From Alphaproteobacteria bacterium (GTDB lineage: Bacteria > Pseudomonadota > Alphaproteobacteria > Micropepsales > Micropepsaceae), in NCBI GenBank assembly GCA_003131925.1, contig PKWC01000081.1, forward strand, positions 1 to 20,406: a stretch of DNA of 20,406 nt. The letters are read 5' to 3'. The translations under genes and the position numbers were made by a program. Positions 1 through 6,554 of the stretch are shown piece by piece. The notes beneath the pieces are model-generated. The model did not search any database. It was not told the DNA's origin and saw only the letters and a program-made list of their open reading frames with translations. Positions within the stretch are counted from its first letter, which is position 1, and every line of letters begins with the position of its first letter.

Positions 1-1519
1 GCGCGCTGTCCTCGACCGCCGTCACGAGGTGGGGAAAGACGCGCTCGCCGCCCGATGCGAACACCGCATAGGCAGTAGTCAGCTCGATCGGCGTCACGTT
101 AGAGGTGCCGAGCGCGAGCGACGCGTTCGGCGCGAGAGGCGAAGAGATGCCGCAGCGATGCGCCGCATCGACGACGCTGGTGATGCCGACCTCCTGCGCG
201 AGACCTGCGGTCACCGTGTTGATGGAATGGGCGAGGGCGTCGGCCAGCGTCACCGTGCCGTAGCTGCGGCCGCCATAGTTGGTGGGCGTCCAGCCGTTGA
301 TATCGACGGGGCCGTCCTCGCGCACGTCCCATGGCGTGAGGCCGTTCTCGAGCGCCGCGAGATAGACGAACGGCTTGAAGGCGGAGCCGGGCTGGCGCTT
401 CGCCTGGGTGGCGCGATTGAACACGCTCGAATCGTAATCGCGTCCGCCGATCAGCGCGGAGACTGCGCCGTCCGGCTTCATCAGCACGATCGCGCCCTCG
501 CTTGCATGCGCGCGCCTGCCATGCGCGTTCAGCGTGCGCGCCAATGCCTGCCGCGCCGCTTCCTGCAGTCGCGGCTCGAGCGTCGTGTGCACGATCAGAT
601 CCGTGTCGCCGCCCTCGCCATCCGTCCCGACGAGTTTCAATGCTTCTTCGGCCGCCGTATCGAGAAAGAAATTGCGCGCATCGGCGAGCCTGACGTCGCT
701 GATCACCGCGGGATGCGAGGCCGCCTCGTCAGCCTGGTCGCTTGTGATCGCGCCCGTCCGGGCCATCGCGCGCAGCACGAGCCCCGCGCGCGTCTGCGCG
801 GCGGCAAGATCGCGCCTCGGCGAGAAGGCGGATGGCGCGCGCGTCAGCGTCGCCAGCATTGCCGCTTCGGAAAGCGAGAGGTCGCGCGCCGACTTGCCAA
901 AATACACATGGGCCGCGCCGTCGACCCCGTAGGCGCCGGAACCCAGATAGATGCGGTTCAGATAGAGTTCGAGAATCTGCTTCTTGGAAAGAGATTTCTC
1001 GAGCGCGGCGGCATCGATCAGCTCTTCGTACTTGCGCGCGAAGGTGCGCCTGGGAGAAAGGAACACGATCTTCGCGGTCTGTTGCGTGATCGTGGAGCCG
1101 CCGGCGACGACGTGACCGGCGCGCAGGTTCATCCATGCCGCGCGCACGAGTCCGCGGATGTCGATGCCGTCGTTTTCGTAGAAACTGCGATCCTCCATGG
1201 CGATGAATGCCGCAGGAAGGTAGGGCGGCATGTCGCCGAGCGAGAGACGCTGACCCACGATCGCGCCGCGCCGTCCGGCGACGTTTCCGTCCGCGTCGAG
1301 GAAGGTAAAGGCGATCGGCCGGTTGGCGGAGTAGAGATCCTTGTTCGGATCGATGCTGGGAGCGGTCCAAACAAGGTAGCTCGGCGCGAGTTCGAGCAAT
1401 ACCAGGGGAACTACGAAGATCGCGGCAGCGATCACGAGCGTGCGAATGACGGCGAGCCTGTGACGTGCGGCCCAGTTGCGAGACGCCTCCAGCCTCTCCG
1501 ACAGATGATCGCCCGGCAT
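1..1519 (-). CDS. Class A penicillin-binding protein (bifunctional transglycosylase/transpeptidase), 3' end outside window
   Basis: This is a peptidoglycan synthase anchored in the inner membrane. It polymerises lipid II glycan strands (GT51 domain) and crosslinks stem peptides (transpeptidase domain). From the ATG at 1519 I read 506 codons with no stop before the window edge. A short basic N-terminus is followed by one membrane segment at about residues 24-44. The GT51 signature EDRSFYENDGID has its putative catalytic Glu at 109, followed by GGSTITQQTAK (140-150) and LELYLNRIYLG. The transpeptidase part shows the active-site S379-A-F-K382 (SxxK) within RQPGSAFKPF, and S432-I-N434 (SxN). The KTG motif would lie beyond the edge. 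The EDRxF motif is usually followed by His-rich residues, but here it is END. The gene is transcribed away from the PepSY/two-component cluster. Family assignment is firm. Which paralogue (PBP1a-like or another) cannot be decided from the visible part. Confidence 0.93.
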   Translation of the reverse strand, partial: MPGDHLSERLEASRNWAARHRLAVIRTLVIAAAIFVVPLVLLELAPSYLVWTAPSIDPNKDLYSANRPIAFTFLDADGNVAGRRGAIVGQRLSLGDMPPYLPAAFIAMEDRSFYENDGIDIRGLVRAAWMNLRAGHVVAGGSTITQQTAKIVFLSPRRTFARKYEELIDAAALEKSLSKKQILELYLNRIYLGSGAYGVDGAAHVYFGKSARDLSLSEAAMLATLTRAPSAFSPRRDLAAAQTRAGLVLRAMARTGAITSDQADEAASHPAVISDVRLADARNFFLDTAAEEALKLVGTDGEGGDTDLIVHTTLEPRLQEAARQALARTLNAHGRRAHASEGAIVLMKPDGAVSALIGGRDYDSSVFNRATQAKRQPGSAFKPFVYLAALENGLTPWDVREDGPVDINGWTPTNYGGRSYGTVTLADALAHSINTVTAGLAQEVGITSVVDAAHRCGISSPLAPNASLALGTSNVTPIELTTAYAVFASGGERVFPHLVTAVEDSA

Positions 1520-1601
1520 GATGGTCCCAGTTCCTCGCCAACCAATGCGGCAGATTCAAGACGCGCCCGTTCGATCCACGGCGAGTCACTGTACTGACGC
1601 C

Positions 1602-1708
1602 TTTTAACGCAGAGGGCGCAGAGGATTCGCAGAGGGCGCTGGGAAAGTATTGCGCGCCTGCGGCGCGAATATTCCTTTCTGTGTCCCCTGCGCTGCCTCT
1701 GCGTCCAC
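1602..1708. repeat. GCAGAGG-type intergenic repeat, copy 1
   Basis: The element begins TTTTAACGCAGAGGGCGCAG, continues with further GCAGAGGGCGC units, and has a central CGCGCC/GGCGCG hairpin near 1652-1668. Its right half is degenerate (CTGCGCTGCCTCTGCGTCC) and lacks the closing TTAAAA. It lies between the divergent PBP and PepSY-like genes. The rest of the 346-base gap (1520-1865) holds a candidate operator at 1827-1843 and nothing else that I recognise. Related copies are at 2310-2425 and 8534-8578. Confidence 0.75.
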
Positions 1709-1826
1709 TTCGTTCAATCTGCCGTCTGTTTTCCGTAGGAATGATAACGCAAAGCAGAACAATTTGAGCCTTGTTCTTCAGGAGGTTAGTGTGGCGCGAG
1801 CGCGTCGGTTCAGCTGGGGCGGCCCC

Positions 1827-1843
1827 GTTCATCCGCCGTTCAT
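1827..1843 (+). promoter_or_regulatory. Candidate PhoP-box-like direct repeat GTTCAT-N5-GTTCAT
   Basis: Two identical hexamers, GTTCAT at 1827-1832 and 1838-1843, are separated by CCGCC, so they repeat with an 11-bp (one helical turn) period. OmpR/PhoP-family regulators bind tandem half-sites with this spacing; the enteric PhoP box is a GTTTA-N5-GTTTA type repeat. The site lies 22 bases upstream of the ATG of the PepSY-like gene, the first gene of the cluster that encodes a PhoP-type regulator. Autoregulation by that regulator is an inference. A weak -10-like TAGAGA at 1855-1860 would put the transcript start at or next to the ATG. Confidence 0.4.
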
Positions 1844-1865
1844 TGCGAAAACGGTAGAGAAGCCC

Positions 1866-2291
1866 ATGTTCAGGCGCAGGATTCCGGCAATTTTTCTGGC
1901 GCTCGCGGCGTTTGTTTCGCCCGCGCTGGCGCAGCCGCGGCATGTTGTACCGTATGGCTACAATGTGCAGCCGCTCGATCGCATTCTGCCCGGAATCCGC
2001 AATGGGAGGCCCGGACGCTTTTACGATGCGGAAGGACCCTACGCCGATCCGATGGGAGGATGGCATTACCGCCTCAAATGGCTGACGCCGGATGGCCGTG
2101 TCCAGTGGCTCGACACGGACGCACGCACGGGCCGTGTTCTCGGCCCTTATCGGGGCTATGGAGGCATGGCGATGCCGCCCAGCGGATTGCGGTACTATCC
2201 TTATCCCGGGCCGCCGCGCGGCGGCTTCCCCGGCGGCTTCCGCGGACGTTTCGGCGGCTGGCGCCCGGGCGGACGTTGGCGAGGCCGCTGA
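1866..2291 (+). CDS. Small secreted protein with PepSY-like segment, upstream of the two-component pair
   Basis: The predicted protein has 141 residues. The start at 1866 is chosen because it gives a clean Sec signal peptide (basic MFRRR, hydrophobic core, AxA-type cleavage at PALAQ near residue 22-23). Upstream codons in the same frame add an implausible tail. The mature part contains YRLKWLTPDGRVQWLDTDA followed by RTGRVL (about residues 66-90), which resembles the end of a PepSY domain (aromatic strand, DG turn, D-x-x-T/S-G-x-V-L). The C-terminus is rich in Gly, Pro and Arg. Such small periplasmic proteins are often encoded next to PhoPQ-type systems. In Sinorhizobium the corresponding position is held by feuN, a periplasmic restrainer of FeuPQ. 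A regulatory role here is therefore inferred from position, not from proven homology. The ribosome-binding site is weak (GAGAAG). Confidence 0.7.
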   Translation: MFRRRIPAIFLALAAFVSPALAQPRHVVPYGYNVQPLDRILPGIRNGRPGRFYDAEGPYADPMGGWHYRLKWLTPDGRVQWLDTDARTGRVLGPYRGYGGMAMPPSGLRYYPYPGPPRGGFPGGFRGRFGGWRPGGRWRGR

Positions 2292-2309
2292 GTTCATGCA
2301 CAGACAAGA

Positions 2310-2425
2310 TTTTAACGCAGGGTACGCGGTGGATGCGCAGAGGACGCAGGAAAATGATTGCGCGCGAAGCGCGCCAAAAATTCCTCTGCGTCCTCTGCGC
2401 ATCCTCTGCGCCCTCTGCGTTAAAA
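2310..2425. repeat. GCAGAGG-type intergenic repeat, copy 2 (complete palindromic form)
   Basis: This is the best-formed copy. It is bounded by an 11-bp perfect terminal inverted repeat (TTTTAACGCAG at 2310-2320, CTGCGTTAAAA at 2415-2425). The arms are built of GCAGAGGACGCAGG / CCTCTGCGTCCTCTGCGC units, and there is a central GCGCGC-GAA-GCGCGC hairpin (2360-2374). It fills almost the whole gap between the PepSY-like gene and the response regulator, ending 17 bases before the regulator's ATG. It would form a long stem-loop in any transcript running from one gene to the other. Confidence 0.8.
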
Positions 2426-2442
2426 CTTTTTCCAGGTAAGAA

Positions 2443-3132
2443 ATGCGGATACTTCTTGTCGAGGACGATCAGGATCTGCAGCGGCTGTTGAAGCGCGCGC
2501 TTCAGGACGCGGGCTATGTGGTCGACAGCGCAAGCGATGGCGAGGAAGGTCATTTCCTCGGCGACACCGAACCCTATGACGCGGTCATCCTCGATCTTGG
2601 CCTGCCGAAGATGGACGGCGTGCGCGTGCTGCAGCAATGGCGCAAGGCCGGGCGCAGCATGCCGGTGCTGATCCTCACCGCGCGCGACCGCTGGAGCGAC
2701 AAGGTTGCGGGATTCGACGCCGGCGCCGACGACTATCTCGCCAAGCCGTTCTACACCGAGGAGCTGCTGGCGCGCGTGCGCGCCCTGCTGCGGCGCGCGG
2801 CGGGGTTCGCCACATCCGAAATCGAGATCGGTTCGCTGCGCATCGACACGCGCGCCTCGCGGGTGACGCTGGACGGCAATCCGGTCAAGCTCACCTCGCT
2901 CGAATACCGGCTTCTCGCCTATCTCGCGCACCATCGCGGGCGCGTGGTTTCCCGCACCGAGCTCGTTGAACATCTCTATGATCAGGACTTCGACCGCGAT
3001 TCGAACACGATCGAAGTGTTCGTGGGACGGTTGCGGAAGAAGCTCGACGCCAATCTGATCCAGACGGTGCGCGGCCTTGGCTATTGTCTCGACACTCCGG
3101 ACGCGGCTCAGGCGGCCGGCTCGCCGCGCTAG
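2443..3132 (+). CDS. feuP: OmpR/PhoP-family response regulator, FeuP-like
   Basis: The protein has 229 residues, standard for a REC plus winged-helix regulator. The receiver domain (1-120) has the acidic pair E7/D8-D9, the phospho-acceptor D51 in VILDLGLPKMDG, T79 (LILTARD) and K101 (YLAKPF). The DNA-binding domain (about 125-222) includes LTSLEYRLLAYL and NTIEVFVGRLRKKL, typical of OmpR/PhoP. AGGTAAG precedes the ATG at a suitable distance. The kinase gene overlaps its 3' end, so the two are probably translationally coupled. The FeuP name rests on the PhoP-like sequence, the partner's PhoQ-like H-box and the proximity to the ccm (cyc) cluster, as in rhizobia. In those bacteria FeuPQ has been linked to iron uptake and to osmosensing/cyclic glucan export. 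Response-regulator function is certain; the exact orthology is an inference. Confidence 0.88.
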   Translation: MRILLVEDDQDLQRLLKRALQDAGYVVDSASDGEEGHFLGDTEPYDAVILDLGLPKMDGVRVLQQWRKAGRSMPVLILTARDRWSDKVAGFDAGADDYLAKPFYTEELLARVRALLRRAAGFATSEIEIGSLRIDTRASRVTLDGNPVKLTSLEYRLLAYLAHHRGRVVSRTELVEHLYDQDFDRDSNTIEVFVGRLRKKLDANLIQTVRGLGYCLDTPDAAQAAGSPR

Positions 3133-4534
3133 CGCAACGGCGCAGCGGGTCGCGCGAAGGTTTGATTCCCTTGCGGCGCGGCTGATCGCCGCCGCCGCCG
3201 TGTGGACGCTCCTGGGCCTGCTCGTCGGTGGCACTGCGCTCTCGGGAATCTTCCGCTCTTCCGTCGAAGGCAATTTCGACGCGCGGCTGAAATCCGAACT
3301 CGACGAGATGATCGCCGCCGCCGAACCGAACGCGCAGGGCGAAGTCTCGCTCAGGGGACGCTTCACCGATCCGCGCTTCGAGCGCGTCTATTCCGGCTGG
3401 TATTGGGAGATCACGCCGGAGGGCCCGAAGGGGCCTCAGACCAACAACGCGCAGATCTCGCGCTCGCTGTGGGATCGAACGATCAAGGTCACCGATTTTC
3501 GCCGGAGCCACGCGCTTGTCTGGGGGCACGGCGAGGGACCGGACAATCAGAACCTTCGCTTCGTGGCGCAACGCATCGAATTTCCGAACATTCCCGGAAA
3601 CCCGAAAGCGGGCATGCGCAGCTTTTCTTTTCTCGTCGCCGCCGATCAGGCCGAGCTTGAAAAGGAAGTGTCCGATTTCAACGGCACGCTGTTCTGGTCG
3701 TTCGCGGTCCTGGGGCTCGGGCTGATGGGCGCCATCTTCGTGCAGGTGCGCATCGGGCTTCAGCCGCTGAACCGGGTGAGCGAGGCGCTGTCGCGCATCC
3801 GCGATGGCAAGGCGCGGCGGCTGGATGGGGAATTTCCCGCCGAGATTGCGCCGCTCGCCACCGAGTTGAACAGTCTCATCGAGCACAGCGCAGAAGTTGT
3901 CGGCCGCGCGCGCACCCACGTGTCGAACCTCGCGCATTTCCTGAAGACGCCGCTCACCGTGCTCGCCAGCGAAGCGGGCGCACATCCCGGTGCGCTCGCC
4001 GATGCCGTGCTTCGCCAGGTCGGCACCATGCGCCGCCAGGTCGATCACTACCTCTCCCGCGCGCGTGCGGCCGGCGCGCTCGACGTGCTCGGCAACCGCA
4101 CGCCGGTGCGGCCGGTGCTCGAGGATCTGGCGCGCGTGCTCTCGCGCATTCATGCGGCACGCGGCCTTGCGATCGATGTCGATTGTCCGCGCGATCTGGC
4201 GTTCCGCGGCGAACGGCAGGATCTGGAGGAGATGGCGGGCAATCTCATCGACAATGCGTGCAAATGGGCGCATGCGCGCGTCGCGGTCGTCGCTGGGCGC
4301 GGCGACGGCACGCATTTCGAACTCCGCGTCGGTGACGATGGCGACGGGATCGATCCCGCGGAGCGCATCAAGGTCGGCGAGCGCGGCGAGCGGCTCGACG
4401 AGAACGTTCCCGGCAGCGGCCTGGGTCTCGCCATCGTGCGCGACATCGCCAAGCTCTATGGCGGCACGCTCGCCCTCGCCGACAGCCCGCTGGGCGGCCT
4501 CGAAGCACGGCTCACGCTGCCCGCGATCGCGTGA
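3077..4534 (+). CDS. feuQ: PhoQ-type membrane sensor histidine kinase, FeuQ-like
   Basis: The protein has 485 residues if started at TTG 3077, the only plausible start codon before the first membrane segment, giving a 56-base overlap with the regulator gene. Order of parts: TM1 about 34-58; a periplasmic sensor region of about 145 residues rich in Trp/Tyr (GWYWEITPEG); TM2 about 206-226; a HAMP-like linker (IGLQPLNRVSEALSRIRDG); the H-box NLAHFLKTPLTVL with H287; the N-box GNLIDNACKW (388-397); G1 GDDGDGID; and G2 PGSGLGLAIV. The K-T-P-L form of the H-box is typical of PhoQ-like kinases. Autophosphorylation at H287 and transfer to D51 of the adjacent regulator is the expected role. The last 14 codons plus downstream sequence recur at 6555-6668. 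The signal sensed cannot be read from the sequence. Confidence 0.88.
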   Translation: MAIVSTLRTRLRRPARRASATAQRVARRFDSLAARLIAAAAVWTLLGLLVGGTALSGIFRSSVEGNFDARLKSELDEMIAAAEPNAQGEVSLRGRFTDPRFERVYSGWYWEITPEGPKGPQTNNAQISRSLWDRTIKVTDFRRSHALVWGHGEGPDNQNLRFVAQRIEFPNIPGNPKAGMRSFSFLVAADQAELEKEVSDFNGTLFWSFAVLGLGLMGAIFVQVRIGLQPLNRVSEALSRIRDGKARRLDGEFPAEIAPLATELNSLIEHSAEVVGRARTHVSNLAHFLKTPLTVLASEAGAHPGALADAVLRQVGTMRRQVDHYLSRARAAGALDVLGNRTPVRPVLEDLARVLSRIHAARGLAIDVDCPRDLAFRGERQDLEEMAGNLIDNACKWAHARVAVVAGRGDGTHFELRVGDDGDGIDPAERIKVGERGERLDENVPGSGLGLAIVRDIAKLYGGTLALADSPLGGLEARLTLPAIA

Positions 4535-4605
4535 CGGCGTTATTTGTTTCCCGTGAAACAATCGTCAGCGCTTTGTATCGCTTTCGACGGCAAGAACGGG
4601 AGAAT
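4492..4605 (+). repeat. Direct repeat A, copy 1: 3' end of kinase gene plus downstream parS-like site
   Basis: This 114-bp segment matches 6555-6668 in the same orientation at a constant offset of 2063 bases. I count about 5 mismatches (at 4498, 4578, 4582, 4583 and 4598). It spans the final codons of the kinase (encoding GGLEARLTLPAIA and stop), the parS-like palindrome at 4545-4560 and some 45 bases beyond. The two copies enclose the GLUG-protein gene. This copy is the one attached to the intact kinase, so it is probably the original. Confidence 0.92.
4545..4560. other. parS-like ParB-binding palindrome, site 1
   Basis: TGTTTCCCGTGAAACA matches the canonical chromosomal parS (TGTTTCACGTGAAACA) at 15 of 16 positions. 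The single change (A to C at position 7) breaks one central base pair. parS sites are recognised by ParB, which loads as a clamp and spreads for chromosome segregation; they usually cluster near the replication origin. This site starts 11 bases after the kinase stop codon and recurs in the second copy of the direct repeat. No parA or parB gene is in the window. Confidence 0.6.
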
Positions 4606-4612
4606 GAATTCG

Positions 4613-4630
4613 GTCGACACGCGTGTCGAC
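4613..4630. repeat. 18-bp perfect palindrome
   Basis: GTCGACACGCGTGTCGAC is its own reverse complement over 18 bases. It lies eight bases after the end of direct repeat copy 1. The stretch CGTGTCGACGGAA (4622-4634), overlapping its right half, recurs exactly at 6537-6549, just before direct repeat copy 2. It could be a dimeric protein site or part of the junction of the duplicated segment. Confidence 0.6.
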
Positions 4631-4642
4631 GGAAGCCTTCTT

Positions 4643-4776
4643 CCGCCCCCAACGTGGGGGAGGTGGTTTGCGGAGCGAAGCGGAGCAAACCGGAGGGGGG
4701 AGTCGGCGCCCGGCTCGCGCGCCCAGGTCCCCCTCCGCCTCGCTTCGCTCGGCACCTCCCCCACGTTGGGGGAGGA
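4643..4776. repeat. Long imperfect inverted-repeat element (CCCCCAACGTGGGGG family)
   Basis: The outer arms CCGCCCCCAACGTGGGGGAG (from 4643) and its near-complement CCTCCCCCACGTTGGGGGAG (to 4776) are followed inward by GGAGCGAAGCGGAG...GGAGGGGG and its counterpart CCCCCTCCGCCTCGCTTCGC. Each arm itself contains a small palindrome. The element has no coding content and resembles intergenic palindromic repeats common in alphaproteobacterial genomes. It lies downstream of both converging genes (kinase and GLUG protein), where it could also act as a transcript end. The remaining bases of the gap up to 4852 show nothing that I recognise. Confidence 0.75.
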
Positions 4777-4852
4777 AACAGCACTAGCCCATTCAGGCTT
4801 GCTCGGGGTGCTTCTGGACGAGCGAGTCGGGTTCCATCAGTCGGCGCTACAG

Positions 4853-6439
4853 CTACTTCGATGGAGGGTTCGTCCGAAGATACGGAAAGCCATCGATGAT
4901 GTTCGCTTTCTCGGCCCAGATCTTCGGATCGAAGCCCTGCGGCAGGCCGGACTGGAACTGTGCCGTCGTCAGGCCCGTGATTCCGGGATCGTTGGTAATA
5001 TTGCCGGCCCCTTGGCTCAGATTGGTGACGCCGCTCGTGTCCGTGTCCCAATAGGTGTCGGAGAGGCTGCCCGCCTGGGCACCGTCATATCCGATTAGAC
5101 CGCCCACGATGCTTCCCGTTGCTCCGCCCTGGACGGCTCCGGTCGAGTAGGAGGAAGCGATCGTGTTATAGTTTTGTCCAATCAGACCTCCGTCCACGGA
5201 GTAGTTGCCTCCCCTTACTGCTCCGCTCGCGTAGGAAGAACTGACCGGACCGTCATTGGTGCCGGCAAGCCCGCCGAGATGGCAACTATCGGCGGGCGAT
5301 TGATTGTTCGCCGCTCGTACGTTTCCTGTGGCATAGGAAGTCTCGACTGTGCCGAAATTTCCTCCCACGAGGCCGCCGGCTAAATTGGCTGCCCCTCCGC
5401 TCAAACTCAAAGCACCGGAGGCATGGGAGTTCGCAATCGTTGCCGTTGGGTCGTCATAACCGACGAGTCCACCGATGTAGATATCGGTCCCTTTTCCGGC
5501 GACATCGGTTTTCGCATAAGAATTTGTGATAATTCCGGCATTGATACCGACAAGCCCGCCCGCCTGTGAATCCTTCCCAATCGTTACGCTGCCTGTGGAG
5601 TAAGCGAACGCAATCGTTCCCGAGTTATCGCCGGCCAGAGGACCAGCATTCACGTATTTGACCGCCTCTGTGGCGACGATATTGGCGTTAACAATGCCGA
5701 TGTTTTCGAGGACGCCCGTGTTGCCGACCAGCGCAAACATGCCGTTGCCGACGCCCCGCTCGTGCCCGCCCACGATGCTTGGATTGGAGATCGTGTTTCC
5801 GAGACCGGTGAATATCCCGAAATATTCGGTCGAAACCACAGATCCGTTATACGTGCCATCCCCGCTTGCGTCGTAGCAGCCCGCGAGCGCGAAATCGCCG
5901 CCCGGATTGGAAGCAATATCACTCGCAAGCGTCTTGAGGTCACCCACGAGCACGTAAGCGGAGCCGTCGATCGTCAGGCCGCTCGCCAGATTGGCGAAGG
6001 TGACATTGCCCTTGGCACCGAAGGACAGCGTACCGTTCCTGCCGCCGTCATTCGTATCGAGCGCGAGACCGGCAAGTCCCGTGATCGAAACTGGCTGATC
6101 GATCGTAATCGATTTGAACGCGTCGAGAGTGAGCATGCTCCCACTCGACCAGGTGACAGGCGCCTTGACCTGGATATCCTTGGCCTGCACGCCCGCGCCT
6201 GTGGTTGTGACCTCAGCGTTCCCCGCTGCGAGCAGATTCTCGAGATCGCTTGTGTTGAGCACCGCATTCGCAGCCGTCGGCGCGCACACGCCGCCCGAGC
6301 AGGTCATGTTCTGCGTCGCGTCCGAGGAGATTACAACCGCGGCGTCGGCGTCAGTCGTCGTCCCCAAGCATGCCGCCGCTGCGGCCGCTGCAATGACGTG
6401 CAGGCTTGCACGGAAGTACAGAGGATTCCCGGAATGCAT
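4853..6439 (-). CDS. Secreted GLUG-motif repeat protein (surface/adhesin-like)
   Basis: The protein has 528 residues from ATG 6439. This start is preferred over a GTG 39 bases upstream because GGGGA lies at proper spacing before it and a Sec signal peptide begins directly (hydrophobic Ala-rich core, cleavage near DADA-AVV, about residue 33-34). Residues about 35-205 are Thr/Ser/Gly-rich predicted beta structure. About 205-255 match the lead-in common before GLUG repeats (FTGLGNTISNPSIVGG...GMFALVGNTGVLENIGI). Seven GLUG-type repeats follow (about 265-467; for example AGGLVGINAGIITNSYA and LGGLAGTNDGPVSSSYASG), the last ending in YWDTDTSG. No autotransporter barrel, LPXTG signal or clear lipobox is visible, so how it is held at the surface is unclear. 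GLUG repeats occur in adhesins and IgA-peptidase-like proteins; substrate or ligand cannot be named. The gene is bracketed by a 114-bp direct repeat and looks less GC-rich than its neighbours, suggesting it was inserted. Confidence 0.85.
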   Translation of the reverse strand: MHSGNPLYFRASLHVIAAAAAAACLGTTTDADAAVVISSDATQNMTCSGGVCAPTAANAVLNTSDLENLLAAGNAEVTTTGAGVQAKDIQVKAPVTWSSGSMLTLDAFKSITIDQPVSITGLAGLALDTNDGGRNGTLSFGAKGNVTFANLASGLTIDGSAYVLVGDLKTLASDIASNPGGDFALAGCYDASGDGTYNGSVVSTEYFGIFTGLGNTISNPSIVGGHERGVGNGMFALVGNTGVLENIGIVNANIVATEAVKYVNAGPLAGDNSGTIAFAYSTGSVTIGKDSQAGGLVGINAGIITNSYAKTDVAGKGTDIYIGGLVGYDDPTATIANSHASGALSLSGGAANLAGGLVGGNFGTVETSYATGNVRAANNQSPADSCHLGGLAGTNDGPVSSSYASGAVRGGNYSVDGGLIGQNYNTIASSYSTGAVQGGATGSIVGGLIGYDGAQAGSLSDTYWDTDTSGVTNLSQGAGNITNDPGITGLTTAQFQSGLPQGFDPKIWAEKANIIDGFPYLRTNPPSK

Positions 6440-6554
6440 GGCAGGTCCCCGCCAAAAAACGCAGCCGCAGAATAGCACGCGCCGGCCTGCCTGTCTTTCA
6501 ATTTGCCTGTCTCAGCACGGGGGCGCAGTCCAGTATCGTGTCGACGGAAACCCA

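Noticed and set aside
29..1597. Long open plus-strand frame of 522 codons opposite the PBP gene
   Set aside because: It is the antisense shadow of a clear class A PBP on the minus strand, Arg-rich and without any recognisable motif; GC-rich codon use keeps the opposite frame open.
729..2402. Minus-strand frame of 557 codons running from the PBP region into the PepSY-like gene
   Set aside because: It is out of frame with the PBP motifs and crosses a repeat element and the opposite-strand gene; the PBP reads in another frame and starts at 1519.
1602..2425. CRISPR-like appearance of the repeated GCAGAGG units
   Set aside because: Units are about 9 bases with no spacers of constant length, the elements are palindromic, and no cas gene is nearby.
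2891..4561. Minus-strand frame of 556 codons across the FeuQ-like kinase
   Set aside because: The plus strand encodes a kinase with all expected boxes; the opposite frame is His/Arg-rich and motif-free.
4531..5098. Short open frames starting within the direct repeat (for example those reading through the parS-like site)
   Set aside because: They consist of repeat-element sequence, change character at the repeat boundaries and show no protein-like composition.
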